DNA of 64,000 bases, from assembly GCF_030409845.1 (NCBI RefSeq), contig NZ_JAUFQQ010000003.1, forward strand, positions 496,001 through 560,000. The letters run 5' to 3'. Every line of letters begins with the position of its first letter. The stretch's first letter is position 1. Made by a program: the position numbers and the translations under genes. The notes beneath the pieces are model-generated. The model did not search any database, was not told the origin of the DNA, and was given only the letters and a program-made list of their open reading frames with translations. Positions 35,779 through 45,842 of the stretch are shown here, one piece after another. The stretch is from Flavobacterium branchiarum (lineage in GTDB: Bacteria; Bacteroidota; Bacteroidia; Flavobacteriales; Flavobacteriaceae).

Positions 35779-38700
35779 TTAAAATGTATTTTTAATAGTT
35801 CTGTTTTTTGTTATTGAAGCATTTAATTCTGGAGGTTTAATTTCATTTTGATTATCTGCTTGTGTCTTCGACTGGGGAGCGATAGATAATTGTATCTTTC
35901 TTTCCACGGCAGCCAATTCCGTTTTGAGTTCGCTCAATCGGCTTTCCTTAGACCAAGTACTGCCCACTACTTCTTGAAGAATAGGCAGGTCTTTTTGAAT
36001 TTCCGCAATCTTCTTTTGTTCCTGGTCAATATAGCCGGGCAGTTTTTCCAATGCCCTCAAAAAGTTCAATGATGCGGTTTCGGGTTCTTTCGCCATTAAA
36101 CCGTTGTTGTAGGTATATTTGATATTGCCCTCTCCCTGTACCAAAAAGCGGTTTACCCGAATATCCACGCCCTCTTTTTCGGACATTTCGGTTTTAACCA
36201 ATAAGGTAAATCCGTACAGGCTTCCTATTTCTTCATATTGACCTCCGGTGCGGGCTTTGTCCGCAAGCTGGTTGAGTTTTGCACCGACTTGTTTTATATC
36301 CGCATTAGGCTGCAAGCCGTCCAACTGAACAGGGTTTGCAATAGTGCCATCAGAACGCTTTTGTATGCGTTGCTGTAAATTTTTCCAATCGAGGTTCATT
36401 CTATTTAAGCGTGATTGCGTACTATCCAGCAATTCCGTAAAGTCTTGCAATTTGTATTTGGCACTGAATTTAGAACGGTTGAATGCCTGTTTTTCGCTTT
36501 CCAATCCAGCAATTTGTTTTTCTAATTTCGCTTTATCCAACAAATCAGTATTTCCCGAAAGGATAGCCACGTATTCTGAAAAGTTCATTCCTGATTTTTC
36601 ATCCATACTGCCCTCGTCAATGGTTCGTTTGCCGAGATTGTTGTTTTTTAATTGGTCAATGAATAGCTGTTTATTGTACAACAGATTGAACTTATAACTA
36701 TCTAATGATTTTTCTACGGCATAGATAATCACATCTACCTTGTTGTCGGCAAAGAATTTAGCAATCTCATTGCCCTTACGAACAGCTCTGCCATCCCTTT
36801 GGGCAAGGTCGCTCGGTCGCCACGGTGTATCTAAATGATGAATGGCAACGGCTCTTTTCTGTGCATTGACACCTGTACCCAGCATACTTGTAGAACCGAA
36901 TAGCACACGGATTTTACCCTCATTCATTCCTTTAATCAATTCCTTACGTTGCTTATCATTCTTGGCTTCTTGTATAAAACGGATTTCGTTTGCAGGTATG
37001 CCGTGGTCTTCCAAGAGCTTGCGTTTAATTTCGGAGTACACGTTCCATTCGATGGGCTTGTAGGTTCCCAAATCAGAGAAAACAAACTGTGTTCCTTTCT
37101 GTGCGTTGTATTGGTTGTAATACTTGGCAATGTTTGCTGCACAATGCGAAGCCTTGTTGTCGGGGTGGTCTTCGTACATACCACTTACCATACGCATATC
37201 GAGCGACATCTTACGGGCGTAATCCGTAGCAATAAGCATCTTTGCTTTTTCTTCTGTTGGAGATAAGGGCGGTCTTCCGAGTAAAGTTGCATCACCGGAC
37301 TTCGCAAACGCCATTAGTTTTTGGATAAATTCAGCTTGGTCTGGCGTAGGCGGTATGTTATACAGTACCTCGTTCTTATTTGGACGGTCAATGCCTATAT
37401 CCTTTGCCGTTCGGTAGTCCGTGATTTCGGAATAGAATTGGGCAAGCTCCGGCACTTTGATAAAGTATCGGAAACGCTCTTTTGCCACGATATTGTTAGC
37501 GACCGAAAACTCATAATCGGTCGTTTTCCTCGCATAGATAGCTGCCCACGCATCAAAAGAATGAATACCCTGTTTTTCCATTGCTTTTGGTCGCAGGTAT
37601 TTGAAAAGGAGGTACAATTCCGTTAATGAGTTGCTGATGGTTGTACCTGAAAGAAAGGTTGCTCCCATATCCGCATTGGTGCGTTCCTGAATGGTGCGGA
37701 TAGCAAAGAGCAGGTTCATTGCCTTTAGGCTCCCATCCACATTACCCAATCCGGCAACCCGTGTATGCCTTGTGTTGAACATCAGGTTTTTGAATTGATG
37801 ACTTTCGTCCACGAACAAATGGTCTATACCCATCATCTTAAAATCCACCACATCATCTTTGCGGTTTTCAATATCGTGTTGCAAGGTTTTGAGCTTTACT
37901 TCGAGGTTTTCTTTCCGCTTAATTACTCCTGCAAGCATCCCTCTGGTCACTTCCTTGCCTTGCGATTGCAGGGCATCGAGGTTGCGTTCCACGCTGTCCA
38001 ATTCTATTTCGAGGATTTCCTTTTGTATTTCGGGAGATTGCGGGATCATCCCGAATTGGTCGTGTGTGAGTATCACACAATCCCACTCATTATTTTTAAT
38101 ATCCCCGAAAATCCGCAGGCGTTTTTGAGGCGTAAAATCTTCTTTGCCCGGAAACAAAATTTTTGCGTGTGGGTAAGCGGTGCGGTAGGCTTCGGCAATT
38201 TCGTGTACATTGCTTTTCAGCCCGATAATCATCGGTTTGTGGGCTAATCCCAAACGCTTCATTTCCTGTGCTGCCGTACACATTACCAACGTTTTTCCAG
38301 CACCTACTTCGTGGTCGCAGATAGCACCGTTGTTCAGCTTTATCATCCAAACGGTGTCCTTTTGGCTTGAATACAAATCCTCAATGCCCAATGCTTTACG
38401 GTCTAATCCCGGAAAGTCCTGATGTGTTCCGTCATAGTTCGGGCGGACGAAGCAATTAAACGTATCGTTGTATTGGTCGGTCAGCCTGTTTTTAAACTCA
38501 TCGTTTTGGGCGTGAAGCCAATCGGTAAAGGCAGTACGGATTTCGTCAATCTTGGTGTTCGCCATTTGTATGGCTTCCATATCCCGCACCTTGACCTCTT
38601 GGTCGCCAACCATCACTTTTTTGGTAATGTCGGGCGTTGTATTTACCAATGCGTGTTTGAGCAGGGCAATACCGTCAAACGTCCTGCTTTCGGCTTTGAC

Positions 38701-41160
38701 GGCATATTTCTCCCATATATTCATATTGCCCTGATGACACTTTACGGAAAAGTCGTCAGAGCTTTCGGAGTAGTGAATAAGAACATCTGCATCGAACAGG
38801 TGCGAAGCGAAACGGGCATAAATGCCTGTGGGTATCCAGCGTTCTCCGAGGTTGAAGTCCAGCTCCTCAAATTCAATACGTCTTGGTCGGGCTTCCTCCA
38901 ATACCGTAAGGCTTGCTTTAGCTTCCGTATCTTGGGGATTGTTTTCAATGTAGGTTCGTACCTCTTGGGCTTTCTCTACTACGTTCCCTGCAATCCAGCG
39001 TTCGGATATTTCATATTCCTTTTGCAGAGGATTGTAGTAAATACGACTGTGCAAGGCTTCTTTCAAGGCATCGTCAGGCATTCCGCTGATTTCGGACATA
39101 TAGTCCAAATCCACGCTTCCGTATTTATTAAGGGATGCCGCTAATGCTTCTTCGGGATTGTCCGTTGCTATGGTTACGGTAGAAAAACTTACAGGACGGC
39201 TGAATATATCCGCTTTGTGTACCACACCGCCAACGACACGCTCCAAAAAAGGGATTTCTTTACCGGAACTATCCGTTTTAATGAGCTTGACATTATCGTC
39301 ACTGTTGAGGTTTCCGTACCTTTTTACAAAGGCATCGTATAAGCGGTTAAGGTTTTCCCTTTCTTCTTTGTGTTCGGTCTGAAAATTTGCCTCCTTATTG
39401 TAAAGCTCTTGGTATATATCCCGTACCGCTATGTACGCTTCGGCTCTTGCTTTCTGTGCGGTTGGTAATTGCAATGGGTGAAATATAGCCTTGCCATCTG
39501 AAGTATCTACATCTTGCAAATGACCGACCCAACCTTTATCAACCACGAGGCAATCGCTTCGATGGAACGATTGCAGTTTGCCCTCATACGGAGCAGGTTC
39601 GGGAATGGCTGGATTATCAGCTTGGCCATTCCCATTAATATTTGAAAACAGGTCGCCGATGGCTTCCTGTTTTTTGCCTTTCCGTGGCGTACTTTCATTA
39701 GCGGCCCTATTGGTAACAGGAGGCGTATAAGGTTGCTGCATCGTACTAAACAGGTCGGTCTGGCGACCTATTGCATCTCTTCTTTTTTTAGTGGTTTGCC
39801 TTTTAGTTTGTGTTGCTCTTTTGGGCGGAGCAATTAGCATTACAGGTTCGTCCACATTTTCAAACAGGTCGAAAATGCTTAACTGCTTTTCCTGTGGGCT
39901 TTCCTGAATTATGGTCGGTGTAGTAAACCGTTGTCGTTCCGACTGAATAATTGTAGGTTCAACTACTGGAGGTGTAACCGGAATTTGTGTGATGGGTTCA
40001 TCATTCCGTTCGCCTTTGTATAAACCTAAATTCAGGTACTTTCCAAAATCTTCGGAAAGCATTTGTTTGAGGTCTTTGGCAATTCCGGCAACGCCGTCTT
40101 TGTGTGTATAAATTAAGGCAGGCTGTCCGTAAGGGTCGGTATCTAATTTACGGTCAGTATGCACAATCCTTGTGCTGTCCTGAAACAAGGCATTGCCAGG
40201 CGTAGTGTATTCGGTTGGGTTGCTTTGGCAAAACAGATCTTCCCTTTCGGTCAGATTTTGTTTTGCCGTATTCTTTTGCAGGATAATCAGGTCGCTTCCG
40301 ACTTCCGTACCTGCATATTCTGTAAACAGGTTGTTGGGTAATCGAACAACTGAAACCAAATTATTATCCTGCATTAACGCCCTGCGTATCGGTTCATTCT
40401 TTGGGCTATTCAGAATGCCTTGTGAAGTGATGTAGGCCAACAAACCGCCCTCACGGAGCATATCGGCTCCTTTCAAAAAGAAATAGTTATGAATGCTTCG
40501 GGCAGCCTGTACTTTTGCACTATCCTTGCTTCGGGAATAGGATAAATCAAAGACGGAAGTATCGCTAAACGGGATGTTACTTGCAATTACATCATACGTG
40601 TTTTGTTCCTTTTCGGGAATTTCCTCAAAGCCGCTTACACGTATCTTGCTTTCGGTAAAAAGCTGTTTTAAAATCTTTCCTGTCAGCAAATCCTTTTCAT
40701 AGGCAGTAACATTTGCCCGTTGGTTTTCTGAAAGGGATTGTATGAACGAACCAATACCTGCGGAGGGTTCGAGAAATTTCTGAATGTTCAGACCGCTTTC
40801 ACGCAAGGTTTCGGAAATTGCATCTATAACCTGTGGAGGCGTATAAAAAGCCGTCAGTACCGAACTTTTCATACTGTCCACATACCTGCGGTATTCCTTT
40901 TCGTCAGCAGAATTTTCCTTTAACAGTTGGTGGAGTTCCTGCGTAATCGGAAATAAATCGTGTTCAGTCTTTCGCCAATGGTTGATGTCTATTTCATTTG
41001 CTATGGGGTTCAACACGAATTTAAGACCGCCAAATCCGCTGTATTGCATCATTAGCAGTCTTTCACCTACGGTGGCTTGTCGTTTCTCCTTTTCCAGTTT
41101 AAAAGCAATTCGCAGGGCATCAATGTTCTGTTGGAGATGTTGGCGTTTACTGAAGCCCAT
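35779..41160 (-). CDS. Giant DNA methylase-helicase of ICE backbone
   Basis: The 1793-residue protein starts with an N6-adenine methylase-like domain (motif [10 protein letters not shown] at 131-139, motif IV NIPF at 195-198, a variant of NPPY/F). It continues with a Q/P/K/T-rich linker (about 400-530) and a SNF2-like helicase: Walker A EVGAGKT near residue 950, DESH near 1115, and a C-terminal lobe with [11 protein letters not shown]. Similar methylase-helicase fusions occur in many Bacteroidota ICEs and in phages (DarB-like), where protection against restriction has been shown or proposed. An anti-restriction or DNA-processing role is therefore inferred. It overlaps the DUF1896 gene by 14 nt and is read from that gene's phased-repeat promoter. 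Confidence 0.88.
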   Translation of the reverse strand: MGFSKRQHLQQNIDALRIAFKLEKEKRQATVGERLLMMQYSGFGGLKFVLNPIANEIDINHWRKTEHDLFPITQELHQLLKENSADEKEYRRYVDSMKSSVLTAFYTPPQVIDAISETLRESGLNIQKFLEPSAGIGSFIQSLSENQRANVTAYEKDLLTGKILKQLFTESKIRVSGFEEIPEKEQNTYDVIASNIPFSDTSVFDLSYSRSKDSAKVQAARSIHNYFFLKGADMLREGGLLAYITSQGILNSPKNEPIRRALMQDNNLVSVVRLPNNLFTEYAGTEVGSDLIILQKNTAKQNLTEREDLFCQSNPTEYTTPGNALFQDSTRIVHTDRKLDTDPYGQPALIYTHKDGVAGIAKDLKQMLSEDFGKYLNLGLYKGERNDEPITQIPVTPPVVEPTIIQSERQRFTTPTIIQESPQEKQLSIFDLFENVDEPVMLIAPPKRATQTKRQTTKKRRDAIGRQTDLFSTMQQPYTPPVTNRAANESTPRKGKKQEAIGDLFSNINGNGQADNPAIPEPAPYEGKLQSFHRSDCLVVDKGWVGHLQDVDTSDGKAIFHPLQLPTAQKARAEAYIAVRDIYQELYNKEANFQTEHKEERENLNRLYDAFVKRYGNLNSDDNVKLIKTDSSGKEIPFLERVVGGVVHKADIFSRPVSFSTVTIATDNPEEALAASLNKYGSVDLDYMSEISGMPDDALKEALHSRIYYNPLQKEYEISERWIAGNVVEKAQEVRTYIENNPQDTEAKASLTVLEEARPRRIEFEELDFNLGERWIPTGIYARFASHLFDADVLIHYSESSDDFSVKCHQGNMNIWEKYAVKAESRTFDGIALLKHALVNTTPDITKKVMVGDQEVKVRDMEAIQMANTKIDEIRTAFTDWLHAQNDEFKNRLTDQYNDTFNCFVRPNYDGTHQDFPGLDRKALGIEDLYSSQKDTVWMIKLNNGAICDHEVGAGKTLVMCTAAQEMKRLGLAHKPMIIGLKSNVHEIAEAYRTAYPHAKILFPGKEDFTPQKRLRIFGDIKNNEWDCVILTHDQFGMIPQSPEIQKEILEIELDSVERNLDALQSQGKEVTRGMLAGVIKRKENLEVKLKTLQHDIENRKDDVVDFKMMGIDHLFVDESHQFKNLMFNTRHTRVAGLGNVDGSLKAMNLLFAIRTIQERTNADMGATFLSGTTISNSLTELYLLFKYLRPKAMEKQGIHSFDAWAAIYARKTTDYEFSVANNIVAKERFRYFIKVPELAQFYSEITDYRTAKDIGIDRPNKNEVLYNIPPTPDQAEFIQKLMAFAKSGDATLLGRPPLSPTEEKAKMLIATDYARKMSLDMRMVSGMYEDHPDNKASHCAANIAKYYNQYNAQKGTQFVFSDLGTYKPIEWNVYSEIKRKLLEDHGIPANEIRFIQEAKNDKQRKELIKGMNEGKIRVLFGSTSMLGTGVNAQKRAVAIHHLDTPWRPSDLAQRDGRAVRKGNEIAKFFADNKVDVIIYAVEKSLDSYKFNLLYNKQLFIDQLKNNNLGKRTIDEGSMDEKSGMNFSEYVAILSGNTDLLDKAKLEKQIAGLESEKQAFNRSKFSAKYKLQDFTELLDSTQSRLNRMNLDWKNLQQRIQKRSDGTIANPVQLDGLQPNADIKQVGAKLNQLADKARTGGQYEEIGSLYGFTLLVKTEMSEKEGVDIRVNRFLVQGEGNIKYTYNNGLMAKEPETASLNFLRALEKLPGYIDQEQKKIAEIQKDLPILQEVVGSTWSKESRLSELKTELAAVERKIQLSIAPQSKTQADNQNEIKPPELNASITKNRTIKNTF

Positions 41161-41584
41161 TTTCGGTTATCCATATTGCGATGGTTCCGGTTATTTCGGT
41201 ATAGAGCAGGTCGTACTCTGTGTTATAAGCGAAATCATCGGTTAGTTGGTAGCCGGAGAAAACAGGCTCACAAACCGAGAGCATTTTCAGGGCGAACAGT
41301 CGCAGTTCCTCATCTGCCATTATGGTATCAAACTCATTGCATACCACCTGAAAAACGGTGTCGAATTTAGAGAAGTGCAAGCCCTCAAACAGAATGTAGT
41401 TGGCTATTTCGTTGCATTGTTCAACTGCATTTCCCGAACTAAAAGCGCCCTCGTAGGCATTTGCCGCCCACGAAGAACGTTGCTCGATAAATTTTTTGTC
41501 ATTCGCCTTTTCGGGAAAGCTCGTGTTTAATAATTCTTGCAGTCGTAATCTGAAATACGATAGGTCTTTTTGCTGTGTATCCAT
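41147..41584 (-). CDS. DUF1896 protein
   Basis: The 145-residue acidic, helical protein has [25 protein letters not shown] and [12 protein letters not shown], typical of DUF1896, a family nearly confined to Bacteroidota conjugative elements and found directly upstream of the methylase-helicase. Function is unknown. It is the first gene of that two-gene unit. Confidence 0.85.
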   Translation of the reverse strand: MDTQQKDLSYFRLRLQELLNTSFPEKANDKKFIEQRSSWAANAYEGAFSSGNAVEQCNEIANYILFEGLHFSKFDTVFQVVCNEFDTIMADEELRLFALKMLSVCEPVFSGYQLTDDFAYNTEYDLLYTEITGTIAIWITENGLQ

Positions 41585-41617
41585 ACTATAATTTTGTTTA
41601 GAATTTTACTTGAAGCC

Positions 41618-41690
41618 TAAAATTATAGCAGTAGATAAGAGCCTTTACAGAAGTGGCAGGCTTTGGCTTTGAGAGGCGGGATTTGACTGA
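41618..41690 (-). promoter_or_regulatory. DUF1896/helicase promoter with 10-bp-phased repeats
   Basis: GGC occurs on the plus strand at 41655, 41665 and 41675, with GAC at 41685: again a 10-bp period. On the minus strand CTGCCACTT is followed at the conserved spacing by the -7-like box TAATTTTA (41625-41618), one base from the consensus. The gene starts 34 nt further. Confidence 0.6.
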
Positions 41691-41733
41691 ATACGAATTA
41701 TTACGAAGAGATTAATGGTTTTTTTTGTCAACC

Positions 41734-41771
41734 TATTTTTGTATCTGAATTTATTATCGTAATATTGCGAT
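41734..41771 (+). promoter_or_regulatory. arsR promoter and ArsR operator 1
   Basis: A perfect -7 box TATTTTTG lies at 41734-41741. Fifteen bases downstream is the near-palindrome ATCGTAATATTGCGAT (41756-41771), repeated with one change upstream of the next operon at 42139. Placement between the -7 box and the arsR start (41787) fits autorepression by ArsR. Confidence 0.65.
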
Positions 41772-41786
41772 GTATTAATATTAAAT

Positions 41787-42116
41787 ATGGGACTTACCAA
41801 ATCGGAAATATTCACAGACGAACAAAACAGATTAGCATCACTGTTTAAGGTCTTGGCACACCCTGCGAGGGTTGCTATACTTCAATATATCATCAATCAG
41901 AAAGCCTGTATATGTAATGATTTGGTCGAGGAATTGGGTTTGGCACAGGCAACCATTTCACAACACTTAAAAGAGCTGAAAAATATAGGTATCATTAAGG
42001 GAACTATTGAGGGAAAATCCGTTTGCTATTGTATTGATGAAAATGTCTGGAAAAAAATCCAAGCAGATTTTAATGTTTTTTTCAATCAGGAAGTAAAAGT
42101 AAACAATTGCTGTTAG
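41787..42116 (+). CDS. arsR: ArsR-family metalloregulatory repressor
   Basis: The 109-residue winged-helix protein has the SmtB/ArsR arrangement, with VLAHPARVAIL, the metalloid-binding type motif ACICNDL (Cys pair near residues 36-38) and recognition helix AQATISQHLKEL. The C-terminus ends in NNCC, adding two cysteines. It should release DNA on binding arsenite. Two matching operators bracket it, so it likely represses both itself and the downstream resistance genes. Confidence 0.93.
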   Translation: MGLTKSEIFTDEQNRLASLFKVLAHPARVAILQYIINQKACICNDLVEELGLAQATISQHLKELKNIGIIKGTIEGKSVCYCIDENVWKKIQADFNVFFNQEVKVNNCC

Positions 42117-42138
42117 CAGTATTTTTTTAGTATTTAAC

Positions 42139-42154
42139 ATCGTTATATTGCGAT
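42139..42154 (+). promoter_or_regulatory. ArsR operator 2
   Basis: ATCGTTATATTGCGAT differs from operator 1 at a single base. It lies in the 73-nt gap between arsR and the DUF6428 gene, 35 nt before its start. The following resistance genes therefore appear to have their own ArsR-controlled promoter. Confidence 0.6.
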
Positions 42155-42189
42155 ATATCATTAAGTAAAATCATTAAAATTTAAAAAAA

Positions 42190-42654
42190 ATGAAACTATC
42201 AAACATCAAAGAAATCTTACCGACATTGGAAAATGTGGAATTTCAAGTAGAGAACGGAACATTTGTACCGGAACACTTTCACGTTACAGAAGTAGGTGTT
42301 ATTACAAAGCACTTTATTGATTGTGGCGGAACTATCAGAAATGAAAAAGTGGTCAATTTCCAATTATGGAACGCCAATGATTTTGAACACCGTTTAAAGC
42401 CAACCAAACTACTGAACATCATTAAACTATCTGAAGAAAAATTGGGTATTGAAGATGCTGAAATAGAAGTAGAATACCAAAGCGACACCATTGGTAAATA
42501 CGATTTAGATTTTAACGGAAAACACTTTGTACTAAAGAACAAACAGACAGCTTGCTTGGCAAGTGATGCCTGCGGCATTCCTGCGGAAAAACAAAAAGTA
42601 CAATTATCAGAACTGAATAATGCTTGTTGCACACCTAATTCGGGATGTTGCTAA
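42190..42654 (+). CDS. DUF6428 protein with Cys-rich tail
   Basis: The 154-residue protein matches the DUF6428 type that accompanies arsR in Bacteroidota arsenic operons. The C-terminus carries ACLASDACG and ends CCTPNSGCC, giving six cysteines in the last 38 residues, which could bind arsenite or another soft metal(loid). A role as metalloid chaperone or buffer is inferred from this tail and from context. It is the first gene of the ars resistance unit. Confidence 0.75.
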   Translation: MKLSNIKEILPTLENVEFQVENGTFVPEHFHVTEVGVITKHFIDCGGTIRNEKVVNFQLWNANDFEHRLKPTKLLNIIKLSEEKLGIEDAEIEVEYQSDTIGKYDLDFNGKHFVLKNKQTACLASDACGIPAEKQKVQLSELNNACCTPNSGCC

Positions 42655-42698
42655 AATCAATCAAACTCAAAAAACATAAATTCTAAAAAAGTATAAAA

Positions 42699-43472
42699 AT
42701 GAAAATTGCATTATTCAGCGACATACACGCCAATTTACCTGCATTAGAAGCATTCTTTGAAGATGTAGAAAAAAGAAATCCCGATAGTATTTATTGTTTA
42801 GGCGACTTGGTAGGGTATAATATTTGGGCAAACGAAGTAATTAAGGAAATCCGTAAAAGAAAGATACCAACCATTGCAGGGAATTACGATTTTGGTATTG
42901 GGCGTATGAGTAATGATTGCGGATGTGCCTATAAAACAGAACCCGAAAAAGATAACGGAAGCATATCTATATCCTTTACTAATTCTATTGTGAAAGATGA
43001 AGAAAGAGCCTATCTGCGTACACTTCCTGCACACATCAAAGTGGAATTTCAATTGAATGAGGATAAACTCAATTTACTGTTAGTACACGGTAGCCCACGT
43101 AAAATAAATGAATATCTGTTTGAGGATAGAGAAGAAAAAAGTATGCTTAGAATAATGGAGCAAGCAGATGCAGACATTATGTGTTTCGGGCATACACACA
43201 AGCCATACCACCGTATTTTAAATTCGGGTATCGACGGGCAAAACCATTTCAGACACGCTATAAATATAGGTTCAGTAGGAAAACCTAAAGACAATGATGT
43301 TAGGGGTGGTTATGTAATGCTTACCATTAATGAGCAAAGTTCTGTATTGGATAAAGACAGTATCAGTGTAGAGTTTATACGCTTTGATTATGATATTGAA
43401 AGAGCAGCCAAAGCAGTAGAAGAAAGTCCATTACCTAATGAATACGCAGAAAATTTAAGAAGAGGTTATTAA
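42699..43472 (+). CDS. Calcineurin-like metallophosphoesterase in ars operon
   Basis: The 257-residue protein shows the two-metal phosphoesterase motifs in order: FSDIHAN (6-12), GDLVGYN (36-42), GNYDFG (62-67, GNHD variant), VHGSPR (about 130) and GHTHKPY (about 165). It resembles YfcE/ApaH-type enzymes that cleave phosphodi- or monoesters. It is embedded in the arsenic operon, 44 nt after DUF6428 and 17 nt before the GcvH-like gene, and no arsenate reductase is present. Substrate unknown. Confidence 0.85.
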   Translation: MKIALFSDIHANLPALEAFFEDVEKRNPDSIYCLGDLVGYNIWANEVIKEIRKRKIPTIAGNYDFGIGRMSNDCGCAYKTEPEKDNGSISISFTNSIVKDEERAYLRTLPAHIKVEFQLNEDKLNLLLVHGSPRKINEYLFEDREEKSMLRIMEQADADIMCFGHTHKPYHRILNSGIDGQNHFRHAINIGSVGKPKDNDVRGGYVMLTINEQSSVLDKDSISVEFIRFDYDIERAAKAVEESPLPNEYAENLRRGY

Positions 43473-43489
43473 TCTAAAAAATTATCAAA

Positions 43490-43867
43490 ATGGAATTTCC
43501 AAACGATTTGAAATATTCAAAAGAACATACTTGGATAAGGGTACAAGAAAACATAGGTACAATAGGTATTACAGAGTTTGCACAAAGTGAATTGGGCGAA
43601 ATTGTATATGCAGATTTACCCAATGTTGGATACAGTTTTCAGCAGGATGAAGTATTTGGCTCTGTTGAAGCGATTAAAACTGTTAGTGATTTATTTATGC
43701 CTGTATCGGGTAAAATCATTGAAACCAACAAACAACTATTAAAAGAACCAACACTTATCAATTCAGAACCTTTTGAAAACGGTTGGCTGATGAAGATAGA
43801 AATCAAAGACGTTGCAGAATTACAAAATTTGCTTACATCAAATCAATATAAAGAACTTACAAATTAG
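43490..43867 (+). CDS. GcvH-like lipoyl carrier protein in ars operon
   Basis: The 125-residue protein has the complete H-protein fold, beginning [11 protein letters not shown]. The lipoylation site lysine is K63 in [11 protein letters not shown], so it should be lipoylated. No GcvT or GcvP gene is nearby, so a normal glycine-cleavage role is unlikely to explain its position. Dihydrolipoyl groups bind arsenite tightly through paired thiols; a protective or carrier role for arsenite is a hypothesis. It ends 7 nt before acr3. Confidence 0.88.
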   Translation: MEFPNDLKYSKEHTWIRVQENIGTIGITEFAQSELGEIVYADLPNVGYSFQQDEVFGSVEAIKTVSDLFMPVSGKIIETNKQLLKEPTLINSEPFENGWLMKIEIKDVAELQNLLTSNQYKELTN

Positions 43868-43874
43868 CCACACG

Positions 43875-44912
43875 ATGCAACCAAAATTAAAATTTCTTGA
43901 CCGTTACCTAACCTTATGGATATTCCTTGCAATGGCAGTAGGTATAGGATTAGGATATTTCTTTCCGACTATTTCCAATGTTACAAATGCACTATCCGTA
44001 GGCACTACAAACATTCCTTTGGCAATAGGATTAATATTGATGATGTACCCGCCATTGGCAAAAGTAGATTACACATTATTACCAAAAGCCTTTAAGGATA
44101 AAAAAGTAATAGGTATATCCTTATTGTTGAATTGGGGAATTGGTACAGTATTGATGTTCGGATTGGCAGTCTTGTTTTTACGGAACGAACCCGATTATAT
44201 GACAGGCTTAATACTGATAGGTTTGGCAAGATGTATAGCAATGGTAATTGTTTGGAGTGATTTAGCAAAAGCAAACAGAGAATACACCGCTATGTTAGTT
44301 GCATTAAATAGCATCTTCCAGGTACTTTCTTATAGCTTCTTAGTTTGGCTATTCATCAATGTATTACCAAGCAAATTAGGATTAGCAAATTTCAATGTAA
44401 GCGTATCAATGAAAGACGTAACAGAAAGCGTATTGATATACTTAGGTATTCCTTTCTTAGCAGGTTTTTTAAGTCGCTATTTATTGGTAAAATCAAAAGG
44501 CATAGAATGGTATAATAGAAAATTTGTACCTGCAATATCACCCATTACATTATATGCTTTGTTGTTTACCATAGTCTTAATGTTCAGCTTGAAAGGCGAT
44601 AAAATTTTAGAGTTACCAATGGATGTGGTAAAAGTAGCTATTCCATTAATCATCTATTTTGTACTAATGTTTTTCGTGAGCTTCTTTATCAATAAATCCC
44701 TAAAAGTTCCTTACGACAAAAACGCATCAATAGCATTTACAGCCACAGGAAATAATTTTGAATTAGCAATAGCAGTAGCCATATCAATATTCGGCATTCA
44801 TTCGCCACAAGCATTTGTAGGTGTTATTGGTCCATTGGTAGAAGTTCCGGTACTGATATTATTGGTTAGAGCAAGTTTTTGGTTAAAGAAAAGATATTAC
44901 AAGTCAATTTAA
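43875..44912 (+). CDS. acr3: ACR3-type arsenite efflux transporter
   Basis: The start [15 protein letters not shown] at 43875 is used because the upstream in-frame extension overlaps the gcvH-like gene and lacks family similarity. The 345-residue protein has ten hydrophobic helices and the ACR3 landmark cysteine in helix 4 ([11 protein letters not shown]), essential for arsenite transport in the family. It should expel As(III) by ion-coupled antiport in the inner membrane. It is the last gene of the operon and is followed by a strong hairpin. Confidence 0.94.
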   Translation: MQPKLKFLDRYLTLWIFLAMAVGIGLGYFFPTISNVTNALSVGTTNIPLAIGLILMMYPPLAKVDYTLLPKAFKDKKVIGISLLLNWGIGTVLMFGLAVLFLRNEPDYMTGLILIGLARCIAMVIVWSDLAKANREYTAMLVALNSIFQVLSYSFLVWLFINVLPSKLGLANFNVSVSMKDVTESVLIYLGIPFLAGFLSRYLLVKSKGIEWYNRKFVPAISPITLYALLFTIVLMFSLKGDKILELPMDVVKVAIPLIIYFVLMFFVSFFINKSLKVPYDKNASIAFTATGNNFELAIAVAISIFGIHSPQAFVGVIGPLVEVPVLILLVRASFWLKKRYYKSI

Positions 44913-44934
44913 AGAAGTTAGTGTGAGCATAAAA

Positions 44935-44956
44935 AACCTCTGAATATTCAGAGGTT
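44935..44956. terminator. Bidirectional terminator between acr3 and the ORF6N gene
   Basis: AACCTCTGA and TCAGAGGTT form a perfect 9-bp stem with the loop ATAT, preceded by an A-run on the plus strand. It lies between two convergent genes (stops at 44912 and 44961), so it can terminate both. Confidence 0.75.
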
Positions 44957-44960
44957 CATT

Positions 44961-45842
44961 CTATGGATTGTTTAAGATTTGGAGCATTCTGCCGACTTCT
45001 ATATCCATTCGGGAAAAAGCAAACCATTTTTTGCCCAGGTCTTTGAGTGATGCTCCGATATGGTAAAGCTCCGTATCATCAATAATCAAAAATCGGTCGT
45101 GAGCATCGGAGAAAATCTCAACTTCAATCGGAGGATATTGGCTGTTATATCGTTGCAAATCCAGCCGTAATTGATTGCTGATAGATTTGGCATATATAGT
45201 AGCGGTTACATTCGTATTGCGTTTGCCCAATAAAGTCAGTACCGTATCGTCCACGTAATTGTCCAGCAGGATAATGGAGCTTCCGGCACTTCGGATAACA
45301 TCTGATACAAAGGAGTAGGCATCAAAAACCTGCCCATTGTAAAAAATACCTTTTTCGCTGTGGAGCTTGTCGCTTTCCAAAGCCTTAAAAATTTCTTCAA
45401 ATTTTTGGTCGGCTTCTAATTGCCTTAGTTCAATCTTATCCAGCCGATGAAACAAAGAAGCATTACTGATAAGCATACGCCGCATTTCTACAAAGGCTTC
45501 CATAATTTCAACACTGACTTTAACTGCAATGTCTGAACGGAGTATGGCAGAAGCCATTGCAACCCCTTGTTCAGTAAAAACATAGGGCAAATAACGTCTT
45601 CCACCGTAGTTCAAATTTGAGGTTCCAAATTGGAACCTCAAGTAGCTGGCTTCCTCATCGGTCAGTTGAAAGCAAAATGAAGCAGGAAACCTTTCAATAT
45701 TTCTTTTTACCGCTTTGTTGAGGTTCTTTGTTTCCACTTGGTATAAGGAAGCGAGGTCGCTATCCAGCATCACTTGCTTGTCACGTATGGTATAAATCAG
45801 GTTTCTGATTTCCTTGCTGATAATGATGGGTTTATTTTCCAT
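44961..45842 (-). CDS. ORF6N domain DNA-binding protein
   Basis: The 293-residue protein has the ORF6N domain at the N-terminus (about 8-95, including SDLASLYQVETKNLNKAVKRN and RYLPYVFTEQGVAM). A helical linker follows, then a C-terminal part with SAGSSIILLDNYVDDTVL and HDRFLIIDDTELYHIG, resembling a phospholipase-D-like domain (H-x-x-F/L-I-I-D-D). Such proteins are common on Bacteroidota ICEs; their function is unproved. The start overlaps the topoisomerase stop by 1 nt. Confidence 0.85.
   Translation of the reverse strand: MENKPIIISKEIRNLIYTIRDKQVMLDSDLASLYQVETKNLNKAVKRNIERFPASFCFQLTDEEASYLRFQFGTSNLNYGGRRYLPYVFTEQGVAMASAILRSDIAVKVSVEIMEAFVEMRRMLISNASLFHRLDKIELRQLEADQKFEEIFKALESDKLHSEKGIFYNGQVFDAYSFVSDVIRSAGSSIILLDNYVDDTVLTLLGKRNTNVTATIYAKSISNQLRLDLQRYNSQYPPIEVEIFSDAHDRFLIIDDTELYHIGASLKDLGKKWFAFSRMDIEVGRMLQILNNP

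Noticed and set aside
43490..43867. Glycine cleavage operon
   Set aside because: Only an H-protein is present; no GcvT or GcvP gene is nearby, and all neighbours are arsenic-related.
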